Below are positions 41,958 through 49,749 of a stretch of DNA of 64,000 bases, piece by piece (position 1 is the stretch's first letter; each line of letters starts with the position of its first letter). The notes beneath the pieces were generated by a model that ran no database searches, had not been told where the DNA came from, and was given only the letters and a program-made list of their open reading frames with translations. The DNA is taken from NCBI RefSeq assembly GCF_017876675.1, contig NZ_JAGIOI010000001.1, forward strand, positions 1,240,001-1,304,000, in the 5' to 3' direction. The stretch comes from Arthrobacter stackebrandtii (GTDB lineage Bacteria; Actinomycetota; Actinomycetes; Actinomycetales; Micrococcaceae). Made by a program: the position numbers and the translations under genes.

Positions 41958-42881
41958 TCAGCCTCCGATCTTTTGGACGATGCGCTGGTATATGGCAATG
42001 ATGGTGCCGAACAGGACCAGCAGGATGACGGACAGGGCAGCAGCAAACGGCCAGTTCAGCAGGCCCGTGGTTTGGTCGTAGATTTCCGTGGCCAGCACTT
42101 GCACACTGCCGCCGCCAAGGAGTCGCGGGGTGATGAACGTGCTGATGGCCATGACAAAGACCAGTAGGAACGCAGTGAAAACACCGGGAAGGCTCAGCGG
42201 CAGGGTGATCCGCATGAATACCTTGAACTTGCTCGCACCCAGTGATCCGGCCGCTTCCTCCAGTTGCGGGCTGAGCCGCCCAAATCCGGAGATCATGGCC
42301 AGGATCGCATAGGGCATGAAGATCTCGACCAGGCCTATGGTCACGCCAGTCATGTTGTTGGTCAGTTTCAGCGGTGAGCCAATGAGGCCCATGGATTCCA
42401 GTGAAGTGTTGACGAGGCCGTTGGTGCCCAAAATGACCATCCAGCCGTAGGTGCGCACAACAGCGGATGTCAGGAGCGGTGCAATGGCGATGGCGAGCAG
42501 TAGCCCCTTGTATTTGCTGGTGCTGCGCACGAGGAACAGTGCGATCGGGTAGGACACAACCAGGCACAGCACGCCGACGGTCAGGCCCATCCTGAACGTG
42601 TCGAGCGTGACCCGCCAGTAGTAGGGGTCGGTGAGGGGCTTGATGTAGGTCTGGAATGTGAAGGTGTCGATGACGACGCCGTCCGGCGCTCCTTCGTTGA
42701 AGGACATCCTGACCATATAGAGCAGCGGAAAGACGAAGCTGACCAGCAGTCCGAGAATCCCCGGTATCAGCAAGGCCAGGTAGGCGCGCTTGCGCCGCTT
42801 GTTCGCAGCCGCTTCAAGAACGCCCGATTCCAGGCCCTTGCGGATTCCGGGAACAGGGTTTTCTGTCTTGATCATTGTCAT
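41958..42881 (-). CDS. ABC transporter permease (PotB type)
   Basis: A 307-residue permease with a basic N-terminus, six membrane segments and the EAA loop LEEAAGSLGASKFKVFMRITLPLSLPGV near 215-242. It belongs with PotB/AfuB-type permeases for polyamines, opines or modified amino acids. The ATG at 42881 overlaps the ATPase stop by 4 bases. The periplasmic loop after segment 1 (MSFNEGAPDGVVIDTFTFQTY) is typical. Confidence 0.92.
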   Translation of the reverse strand: MTMIKTENPVPGIRKGLESGVLEAAANKRRKRAYLALLIPGILGLLVSFVFPLLYMVRMSFNEGAPDGVVIDTFTFQTYIKPLTDPYYWRVTLDTFRMGLTVGVLCLVVSYPIALFLVRSTSKYKGLLLAIAIAPLLTSAVVRTYGWMVILGTNGLVNTSLESMGLIGSPLKLTNNMTGVTIGLVEIFMPYAILAMISGFGRLSPQLEEAAGSLGASKFKVFMRITLPLSLPGVFTAFLLVFVMAISTFITPRLLGGGSVQVLATEIYDQTTGLLNWPFAAALSVILLVLFGTIIAIYQRIVQKIGG

Positions 42882-43996
42882 GCCGCAACCGCTTTCGCAT
42901 GCTCCGGGAGGATGTACGCGTGCTCGGGGTCCCACGACAGGTATGCCGTGTCACCGGTGTGCGGCAGGCTGCCGCTGGTGGTGTGGAGCTGCGATTGCAG
43001 GATTTCATCGCCGACCCTGACGGCGATCGTCAGGGTGTCACCTGTGTAACTGACCTGTTCAACGGTGCCCTTGAGTTCCTGGGCGGAAGTTGACGGCTGC
43101 AGGGAAGCCCTGAGGCGGTGCGGGCGGATGAGCACGGGCAGGCTGTTGCCGGTCAGTCCGGGGGCGCCCACGGCGCCGAACTGTCCCAGCCCCGGCACCT
43201 CGATCTTGTAGTTCCGCTCCCCGGCCGCGGAGGCCTGGCCGACGTCTTCGCCAACTGTGATGGTGAGGAAGTTTGCCTGGCCGATGAAGTTGGCAACAAA
43301 GTGTGTGCGGGGACGTTCGTAGACATCGACGGGCGAGCCGAACTGCTCAATGAGGCCGCCGTTCATGACGGCGATGCGGTCGGCCATGTCCAGGGCCTCG
43401 TCCTGGTCGTGCGTTACGAACAGGGTGGTGGCCCGGGTGCGCTGCTGGATGGACCTGATTTCCGTGCGCATCGTGTCGCGAAGCTTGGCGTCCAGGTTGG
43501 ACAGCGGCTCATCGAGCAGCAGCAGGGTGGGTTCGACGACAAGCGCCCGCGCGAGAGCGATGCGCTGTTGCTGGCCACCGGAGAGCGCCTTGGTGGCCCG
43601 CTTGCCAAGGTGGCCCAACTGGACCATGTCCAAGGCTTCGGCGACACGGACCTTTTGTTCGGCTTTGGGAACCTGGCGCATCTGGAGCCCGAAGGCCACA
43701 TTCTGCTCAACGTTCATGTGCGGGAAGAGTGCATAGGACTGAAAAACCATTCCCATGCCGCGCTTGTTGACGGGTTCCTGGGTGATTTCGCGGCCGTCGA
43801 CCATGATGGACCCGGCGGTGGGATCCATCAGGCCGGCAACCATTCGCAGCGTTGTTGTCTTGCCGCAGCCGGACGGTCCCAGAAGTGCCACCAGGTGCCC
43901 TTCCTCCACTTCCATGTTGAGGCGGTCGACGGCGGGCGCCAGGCCTGCAGCGTACTTCTTCGTTAGATCAACGATCGACAGTTTTGATTCAGTCAT
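42878..43996 (-). CDS. ABC transporter ATP-binding protein (PotA type)
   Basis: A 372-residue ATPase. Walker A is GPSGCGKTT near 37-45, the ABC signature LSGGQQQR near 135-142, Walker B LLLLDEPLSNLD near 155-166 and the H-loop VTHDQDEA near 196. A C-terminal TOBE domain (about 240-370) gives the CUT1/PotA architecture. It energises the adjacent PotB/PotC-type permeases. Unlike the sugar importer at 26-29 kb, this operon has its own ATPase. Confidence 0.95.
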   Translation of the reverse strand: MTESKLSIVDLTKKYAAGLAPAVDRLNMEVEEGHLVALLGPSGCGKTTTLRMVAGLMDPTAGSIMVDGREITQEPVNKRGMGMVFQSYALFPHMNVEQNVAFGLQMRQVPKAEQKVRVAEALDMVQLGHLGKRATKALSGGQQQRIALARALVVEPTLLLLDEPLSNLDAKLRDTMRTEIRSIQQRTRATTLFVTHDQDEALDMADRIAVMNGGLIEQFGSPVDVYERPRTHFVANFIGQANFLTITVGEDVGQASAAGERNYKIEVPGLGQFGAVGAPGLTGNSLPVLIRPHRLRASLQPSTSAQELKGTVEQVSYTGDTLTIAVRVGDEILQSQLHTTSGSLPHTGDTAYLSWDPEHAYILPEHAKAVAA

Positions 43997-44043
43997 GGTT
44001 TGGTTCTCCTGGAGCGGTAAGTGTGAAGGGCACCTGGGTGCAG

Positions 44044-45123
44044 TTACTTGATGATCTGGCGCTTCCAGGTGTCAGTCCACTTATCTCTTGCGGATGACAG
44101 GAAGTCCACGTCAAGCGGGACGATGTTCAAGGAACCGTCAGTGGGTACAACACGATTCTTGACGTCCTCCGGCAGCTCCGCGTTGGTGACGGACGGAGCA
44201 TAGAAGAGCTTTTCGGCAAACGCTGCCTGCGCTTCGGCTGACAGCGCGTAGTCGATGAACGTCTTGGCTGCTGCGGAGTGCGGGGCGTCCTTGACCAGGT
44301 TGATGGTGTTGATCTGGTAGACGGTGCCTTCCTTGGGGAATGTCACGCCCATCTTCTTGTTGCTCTGGTCGCTGTAGAACTGGCCTCGCGCGTTCTGCCC
44401 CAGGCCGAGCACCGTCTGACCGGTGATGATGCTTTGGTATTCGTCGGGGTTCGGGGCGAACGTCTGGACGGCCGGCGCCAATTCCTTCAGGCGGGCCACC
44501 GCCTTGTCGATGCTCTTCGTGTAGTCCTCACCCTCCATTTTGGAGGTGATGGCGGTCAGCGAAAGGCCCAGCAGTGATGGCGGCGCATTCACGTTGATCT
44601 TGCCTGCGTAGGCCGGATCCCACAGCACATTCCAGCTCTCAGGGGCTGTTGGGAATGTGGCGGTGTCGTAGACCAGGCCAATGGCATCGAGCATTACGAC
44701 CGGGCCGAATCCGTCCTTGTTCTGGAACTCATCAGCGACGTTGGCCAGGTTGGGAACTCCCGCTGCGTCGATTTTCTCAAACAATCCCTGCTTGTTGCCT
44801 GAGGTTGAGACGGAATTGTCCATGATCGCAACGTCCGTGGCCGGCTTGCCCTTTTGGCCTTGCAGCGCACTGAGCATCTCGGCGGACGAGCGCTTGGATG
44901 AGTATGTGATCTTGATGTCGGGGTATTTGGCCTTGAAGGGCTCGATGACGGCAGCGTTGTACTGGTCCTGCCAGACACCCGAGTACGCGATGAGGCTCAC
45001 TTCGCCCGACGTCGGGCTGTCGCCGCCGGCGGCACTGCCGGACCCGCCGCATGAGGCCAGTGCCAGCGCCATTGCGGAGACCGTCGTCACTGCAGCAATC
45101 TTGCCCATAATTGATTTCTTCAT
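44044..45123 (-). CDS. ABC transporter substrate-binding lipoprotein (PotD/AfuA-like)
   Basis: A 359-residue binding protein. The lipobox is LALASCGGS with C25 and a Gly/Ser linker. The mature part has family features: VSLIAYSGVWQDQYNAAVIEPFKAKYPDIKITY, KGKPATDVAIMDNS and GLVYDTATFPTAPESWNVLWDPAYAGKIN (near 150-180). These match binding proteins for polyamines, iron, phosphonates and amino-acid derivatives; the ligand cannot be read directly. It is the first gene of the importer operon and is divergent from the LysR gene, with a palindrome at 45341-45361 between them. Confidence 0.92.
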   Translation of the reverse strand: MKKSIMGKIAAVTTVSAMALALASCGGSGSAAGGDSPTSGEVSLIAYSGVWQDQYNAAVIEPFKAKYPDIKITYSSKRSSAEMLSALQGQKGKPATDVAIMDNSVSTSGNKQGLFEKIDAAGVPNLANVADEFQNKDGFGPVVMLDAIGLVYDTATFPTAPESWNVLWDPAYAGKINVNAPPSLLGLSLTAITSKMEGEDYTKSIDKAVARLKELAPAVQTFAPNPDEYQSIITGQTVLGLGQNARGQFYSDQSNKKMGVTFPKEGTVYQINTINLVKDAPHSAAAKTFIDYALSAEAQAAFAEKLFYAPSVTNAELPEDVKNRVVPTDGSLNIVPLDVDFLSSARDKWTDTWKRQIIK

Positions 45124-45340
45124 TTGCAGATTCCTTCTACTTGGCAAGGCACCAGCCTTGCAGTGGACTATTCAAAAAAGCAGGTTTCAGCATTTTCTGC
45201 CGATCGGCCAGCGACACTTCCATGTGCAACTACGGCGACAATCCCGGATTGAAGAAGTTTTCATCCCGATCGCCGCAGGATAGAATTGGCGCGGCGTCGG
45301 AATTTCCGTCTCAGATCAACCTATTATGCGAGACGTGGAT

Positions 45341-45361
45341 CACACAAAGACCTATTGTGTG
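45341..45361. promoter_or_regulatory. LysR operator candidate (CACACAA-N7-TTGTGTG)
   Basis: Perfect 7-bp arms CACACAA and TTGTGTG flank the spacer AGACCTA. It lies 68 bases before the LysR start and about 220 bases before the divergent binding-protein gene. Left arm plus spacer recur exactly at 41040-41053, and the spacer core recurs at 48472-48480. The rest of the 45124-45428 gap shows no gene. Confidence 0.7.
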
Positions 45362-45428
45362 TCCCTCCATACATTTCAGATATGACCCCTGACCCGACAC
45401 CCAGGAGCCATCAGGAAAGAAGAGCACC

Positions 45429-46358
45429 ATGGACACGCGCAGGCTTGCCTATTTTGTGAAGATCGTTGACTCCGGCAGCATCACCAAGGCCGCGGCGGCC
45501 CTGCATGTGGCCCAGCCGGCACTCAGCCAGCAAGTCTCTGCATTGGAGAAGGACCTCAAGCAGCGGCTCCTGATCAGGAGCAAGCAAGGCGTCTCCCCCA
45601 CCGCCGCCGGATACACCCTGTACCGGCACGCCCAAACCATCTTGCGCCTCGTGGAACAGGCCCGCTCGGACGTTTCCGCCTCGGGTGCCGCACCATCCGG
45701 GCGCGTCTCCATCGCGATCGCACCCTACAGCATGGCGTCGACCCTGACACCGCGGATCATGAGTGAGGTCAGCCGGAGATATCCCGACATTGTGCTTCAT
45801 TTGACGGAGATATATGGTGGCGTGCTCAGTGACGCCATCCGCAACGGCCGCCTGGACATGGCCCTCATTTATGAGCCCGGGCCCATTCGGGGTGTCCAAT
45901 TCACCACTTTGAGCATCGAAGAACTTTATCTGGTGGCAAACGCCAAGCGCGTGTCAGCGGCCGTTGCGGAAAGCGGCATGACAACGTTGCAGGAAGCCGC
46001 CAGCTTTGGCATGATCCTTCCGGAACAGAACCACACCCTGCGGCAAATCGTCGAGGAAGGTTTCAAGGACAAGGGTCTGGAACTTCAGCTGGTGGGCGAA
46101 GTCGAGTCCTCCCCCACCCTAAGGCAACTGCTTCGCGCCGATCTGGGAGCCACCATCCTTCCCCGTTCAGCCGCCGAGTCCCTTTTTGACGACGAGGATT
46201 TCGTCTTCCTGCGTATCACCGATCCCACATTGTCATGCAAGATTGCATTGTGCACCCCGGACCACGAGCCGTTGTCAGAGGCAGCATCCGCCGTTCTGAG
46301 AATTCTCAATGAGATGTTCCATGAAATGCTCACCGAAAATGGAGTGCAAAACGCGTAA
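45429..46358 (+). CDS. LysR family transcriptional regulator
   Basis: A 309-residue LysR protein. The winged helix lies at about 1-60 (LAYFVKIVDSGSITKAAAALHVAQPALSQQVSALEKDL), with the effector domain from about 90. It is divergent from the importer operon and stands between importer and aldolase/aminotransferase genes, and shared motifs upstream of three operons make it the likely activator of all of them. The closest named type is the Nac/CynR-like group with short-chain nitrogen compounds as effectors; this is only a suggestion. Confidence 0.92.
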   Translation: MDTRRLAYFVKIVDSGSITKAAAALHVAQPALSQQVSALEKDLKQRLLIRSKQGVSPTAAGYTLYRHAQTILRLVEQARSDVSASGAAPSGRVSIAIAPYSMASTLTPRIMSEVSRRYPDIVLHLTEIYGGVLSDAIRNGRLDMALIYEPGPIRGVQFTTLSIEELYLVANAKRVSAAVAESGMTTLQEAASFGMILPEQNHTLRQIVEEGFKDKGLELQLVGEVESSPTLRQLLRADLGATILPRSAAESLFDDEDFVFLRITDPTLSCKIALCTPDHEPLSEAASAVLRILNEMFHEMLTENGVQNA

Positions 46359-46410
46359 TTAGTCCATTTGCATTTCTAATTCCAATTTCGAACGTTTTCA
46401 TCGGACCGGT

Positions 46411-46445
46411 CTGCCCCTCAAAATAGAATTCATTTTGAGGGGCAG
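46411..46445. terminator. bidirectional stem-loop between lysR and rraA-like genes
   Basis: A perfect 14-bp stem CTGCCCCTCAAAAT/ATTTTGAGGGGCAG with a 7-base loop lies 52 bases after the LysR stop and 34 bases after the stop of the aldolase gene on the other strand. Confidence 0.8.
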
Positions 46446-46479
46446 GCTGCTGCGTGGACAATTTATCCAGGCCTCTTGG

Positions 46480-47157
46480 CTACGCGTCCTCAACCAGGAG
46501 ACCCTTGGCCTTGAGCACCTCCGTGAGGTTGCACAGCTCAATGGTTGTGCCGCCTGCCAGGTACCTGCCCATGAGTTCGCGCTCTTCGTCGTCGCGCTGC
46601 TGGGACAGGCGGATGACATCTTCGATTTCTTCACGGCGAATGACGACGACGCCGTCGGCGTCGCCCTTGAGGATGTCGCCGGGGTAGATGATCTCGTCGC
46701 CGAAGACCACCGGGTGGTTGATGGGGCCGATCGTCTCCTTGACGGTTCCCTTGATGCAGACGTTGGCCGAGAAGACGGGCAACCCCAGTTCGATGAGGTC
46801 CTGGGTGTCCCGGACGCCGGAATCAGTCACCATCGCGGCCAATCCCTTGGCCTTCATGGCGGTTCCCAGCACGTCACCGAACGTTCCGGCTTCACCGTAT
46901 TCGCCGGCTGACACCAGGACGACGTCCCCGGCTTCGGCATAGTGGATGGCCACCTGCAGCATGAGGTTGTCCTTGGGCGCGCAGCGCACGGTCACGGCCG
47001 GACCGCAGAAGGACATGTTCCGGTCGATCGGCTTGATCTTGGAATTGAGTGCGCCCTTGCGGCCCTGCGCCTCGTGAATGGTGGCGGATGAAAACTTGGC
47101 CAGCCTGGCAACGGCTTCGGCGGTGGGGCGCTCAAACTTGGTTTTGACATGAATCAT
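46480..47157 (-). CDS. RraA-like 4-hydroxy-4-methyl-2-oxoglutarate aldolase family protein
   Basis: A 225-residue RraA-fold protein. The pyruvate aldolase signature is present: GEAGTFGDVLGTAMKAKGLAAMVTDSGVRD near 92-121, with G-x-x-x-G and the D-x-G-x-R-D metal/substrate pair, then GLPVFSANVCIKG. This points to an HMG/CHA aldolase-type enzyme (Mg-dependent cleavage of 4-hydroxy-4-substituted 2-oxoglutarates to pyruvate, with oxaloacetate decarboxylase activity) and not to an RNase E inhibitor, which lacks these residues. It forms an operon with the aminotransferase upstream (31 bases between). Confidence 0.88.
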   Translation of the reverse strand: MIHVKTKFERPTAEAVARLAKFSSATIHEAQGRKGALNSKIKPIDRNMSFCGPAVTVRCAPKDNLMLQVAIHYAEAGDVVLVSAGEYGEAGTFGDVLGTAMKAKGLAAMVTDSGVRDTQDLIELGLPVFSANVCIKGTVKETIGPINHPVVFGDEIIYPGDILKGDADGVVVIRREEIEDVIRLSQQRDDEERELMGRYLAGGTTIELCNLTEVLKAKGLLVEDA

Positions 47158-47188
47158 GGCAGTGCTCCTTGGGTGTTTGGTGTGGAAA

Positions 47189-48397
47189 CTAGCTAAGTGC
47201 CATGACGGATTTTTCAATGGCGGCAAGCGCCTCATTGATGACTTCCACGCTGGTGGCGTAGGAAATCCGGAAGTACGGGCCGACCCCGTAGGCGGATCCC
47301 TGAATGACCGCCACTGAGGCGCTGTCGAGCAGGTACATGGTGAAATCCTCATCGTTGCTGATGACGGCACCGTCGGGGGTTGTCTTGCCAACGACGCCGG
47401 CACAGTTGACGTAGGCGTAAAAGGCGCCGTCGGGCGTCCTGCAGGCCAGGCCGTCGATGGCGTTGAGACCGGCCACGGCAATGTCGCGGCGGGAGCGGTA
47501 CACGTCCCGGCTTTCCAGCACGAATGTCTGGTCCCCGATCAGGGCTTCGGCGGCGGCAGCCTGGCTGACGGATGAAGGGCATGAGGAAATCTGTGACTGC
47601 AGCTTGTTGATGGCGGCAATCACGGGCTTTGGCCCAACCGCATAACCCAGTCGCCAGCCGGTCATGGCGTACGACTTGGACACTCCGTTGACCATGAGGA
47701 CGCGCCCGTCCAGTTCCGGTGCCACCCTGAGCAGGCAGGCCGGGCGTTCGGTGCCAAAGTAGATTTCATCGTAGATTTCGTCCGTCAGGACATGAACCTG
47801 GGGGAAATCAGCCAGGACCCGGGCCAGTCCGCGCAGTTCCTCTGCAGTATAAACGGCACCGGTGGGGTTGGAGGGAGTGTTCAGGATCAGCCATTTGCTC
47901 CGGTCCGTCAGTGCAGCGGCCAGCGACTCGGGTGTCAGCTTGAAGCCGGCGTCTTCACCGCACTCCACAATGACGGGCGTTCCTTCGTTGGCCAGGACCA
48001 TGTCGGGGTAGGACACCCAGTAGGGGGCGGGGATGACCACTTCGTCGCCTTCGCCCAGTGAGGCCATGAAGGCCGTGAAGATGACCTGCTTGGCGCCGCC
48101 GCCAATGGTGATCCGATCTGGCGTGTAGCGGACGCCGGTCCGGGATTCCATGGAGTGGATGATCGCAGCCTGCAATGCAGGCGTCCCTGCAACCGCGGTG
48201 TACCTGGTCTCACCGTTACGGACAGCCGCGATGGCGGCTTCCTTGATGTTCGCCGGGGTGTCGAAGTCGGGCTCGCCGACTGTCAGGTCAAGAATCCTCC
48301 GGCCCTCTGCCTTGAGCTCGCGGACACGTCCTGCGGCTGCAACGCTGGGCGAAGATTTGATGCGGGTCACCCGAGATGCGGGCACAAATTCAGTCAT
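47189..48397 (-). CDS. class I pyridoxal-phosphate aminotransferase (AspC/AraT-like)
   Basis: A 402-residue fold-type I aminotransferase. PLP-site residues are the catalytic Lys in NGVSKSYAMTGWRLGYAVGPK (near 235-255), the N-P pair in LNTPSNPTGAVY (near 170-181), D-E-I-Y in LTDEIYDEIYFG (near 200-211) and the Arg near FRISYA at the C-terminus, which binds the alpha-carboxylate. The likely amino donor/acceptor pair involves glutamate-like substrates. It begins at ATG 48397 (GTG at 48412 is an alternative) and is followed by the aldolase gene. The TAGGTCTTGG motif lies about 75 bases upstream. Confidence 0.93.
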   Translation of the reverse strand: MTEFVPASRVTRIKSSPSVAAAGRVRELKAEGRRILDLTVGEPDFDTPANIKEAAIAAVRNGETRYTAVAGTPALQAAIIHSMESRTGVRYTPDRITIGGGAKQVIFTAFMASLGEGDEVVIPAPYWVSYPDMVLANEGTPVIVECGEDAGFKLTPESLAAALTDRSKWLILNTPSNPTGAVYTAEELRGLARVLADFPQVHVLTDEIYDEIYFGTERPACLLRVAPELDGRVLMVNGVSKSYAMTGWRLGYAVGPKPVIAAINKLQSQISSCPSSVSQAAAAEALIGDQTFVLESRDVYRSRRDIAVAGLNAIDGLACRTPDGAFYAYVNCAGVVGKTTPDGAVISNDEDFTMYLLDSASVAVIQGSAYGVGPYFRISYATSVEVINEALAAIEKSVMALS

Positions 48398-48471
48398 TGG
48401 AATTCCAAGCACTAGGACCGGATGGGGGGTTTCACTTCCTTTGAGCCTAGGTACCCCGGGTGGCCTGTGAC

Positions 48472-48480
48472 CAAGACCTA
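48472..48480 (-). promoter_or_regulatory. LysR-regulon motif copy upstream of the aminotransferase
   Basis: CAAGACCTA (preceded by GTGAC) matches the core of the motif at 41040-41053 and 45341-45361. It lies about 75 bases before the aminotransferase ATG. The flanking gap to 48646 otherwise shows no gene. Confidence 0.45.
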
Positions 48481-48646
48481 AACCGCGTGGAACTATAAGC
48501 GGATCTTATGGCCTGCGTCACGGAACCTGCTTCCGCCGCTTTCTTATGGCGGCACGCATTTTAGGTATGTCCCCGCCAGACCATTTTCTGAGTAGCCTCC
48601 TAGTGAGGCAACAACCCAACCCCTGCAACTGAATCGAGCAATCGCA

Positions 48647-49231
48647 TTGTCCCGCAGCCAGGATGTCCGCCACCGACCAGCATTCTCAACATCCGCGCCG
48701 GCGGCGCCGGGATCCTCCGCTGCCGGATATCGATACCGCGGCAATTCCGGTTTGGACCAAAATGCCGCACAGCTTGACCAACTCAGGAGCAGGTTCCAGC
48801 AGCAACGCCAGCTTCTTGCTTTCAAGTCCGCCAGACTCCGCGGAGTGACGTCAACGCTGAACCGGCAGCTGGCACTGGCGTTGGAAGACGGCGTGAAAGC
48901 CGGGGCGCTGGCGGAGGCCGCCCAGCTCTCACGCAAGGAAGTGATGCATGCGGGGCTGGCGTTCGAGGAGCTCCACCCAACAGGGACGCCGGCCCGACAC
49001 CACTTGGCGGCTGTTCACAACCTGGGCGACGAGCTTTCCTCGATGAAGCTCTCCAAGGCGGCGACCGAGGCCGACCAGTTGGAGCTGCTTGCGGCTACCC
49101 GGAGGCAGGGCATCATGGACGACTTCGAGCTGGCACGCCTGACAGGTCTTCGGCATGACCAGATTCGACGGTTGGCATGGGGCGTAGGTACACACGGCGC
49201 AACCTCCCGGCGATCCGGCGGGCCGCAGTAG
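48647..49231 (+). CDS. hypothetical helical protein with repeated HTH-like segment, 194 aa
   Basis: I do not recognise a named family. A low-complexity N-terminus of about 35 residues is followed by a helical core with two similar segments: LALALEDGVKAGALAEAAQLSRKEVMHAGLAF (near 75-105) and LLAATRRQGIMDDFELARLTGLRHDQIRRLAWG (near 147-179). Both have the shape of an AraC/sigma-like helix-turn-helix, so DNA binding is possible. A TTG at 48647 is the only reasonable start; no ATG occurs before the core. It precedes the S4 protein by 12 bases and may share its transcript. Confidence 0.55.
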   Translation: MSRSQDVRHRPAFSTSAPAAPGSSAAGYRYRGNSGLDQNAAQLDQLRSRFQQQRQLLAFKSARLRGVTSTLNRQLALALEDGVKAGALAEAAQLSRKEVMHAGLAFEELHPTGTPARHHLAAVHNLGDELSSMKLSKAATEADQLELLAATRRQGIMDDFELARLTGLRHDQIRRLAWGVGTHGATSRRSGGPQ

Positions 49232-49243
49232 ACTCAAGACATT

Positions 49244-49627
49244 ATGAGCATTCCCAAAAGTTCACCGGCGTCGGTGCGCATTGACGCTTGGCTCTGGTCC
49301 ATCCGCGCCTACAAGACCCGGTCCATGGCAACGGCAGCCTGCCGCGCCGGCCACGTGAAACTGAACGACGTCAACGCCAAGGCCGCCCACACCGTGGTCC
49401 CAGGGGATACCATCCGCGTCCGCCAGCCCGGGTACGAGCGAGTCCTGGAAGTCCGGGCCCTGATCAACAAGCGGGTGGGCCCCGAGGCCGCGTCGCACTG
49501 CTTCACCGACCACACTCCCCCACGCCCCGTCTTGCCCGCGCTCGGCCTGCCCCAGCGCGACCGCGGCGCCGGCCGTCCCACCAAAAAGGACCGCCGCAAG
49601 ATGGACAGGCTCCGCGGGGAGCACTGA
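49244..49627 (+). CDS. S4-domain RNA-binding protein (Hsp15-like)
   Basis: A 127-residue protein. The S4 domain is at about 11-70 (VRIDAWLWSIRAYKTRSMATAACRAGHVKLNDVNAKAAHTVVPGDTIRVR), the RNA-binding alpha-L fold. The C-terminal 45 residues are basic (GRPTKKDRRKMDRLRG). This layout is that of Hsp15/YlmH-like ribosome-associated proteins, which help rescue stalled 50S subunits. It starts at ATG 49244 and is a single gene before the flavin monooxygenase. Confidence 0.9.
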   Translation: MSIPKSSPASVRIDAWLWSIRAYKTRSMATAACRAGHVKLNDVNAKAAHTVVPGDTIRVRQPGYERVLEVRALINKRVGPEAASHCFTDHTPPRPVLPALGLPQRDRGAGRPTKKDRRKMDRLRGEH

Positions 49628-49749
49628 GTCGGTTTCCTTGGTCGCGTGCTTTTTCCAAGCACGACCGCGGCATTTCCCTCGCGCGGCCGGGCGCCGCGTG
49701 GCGCGTCGCGGGTCTATGCTGGAAAAAAGTGCAGCATCGAGGTGTCGAC

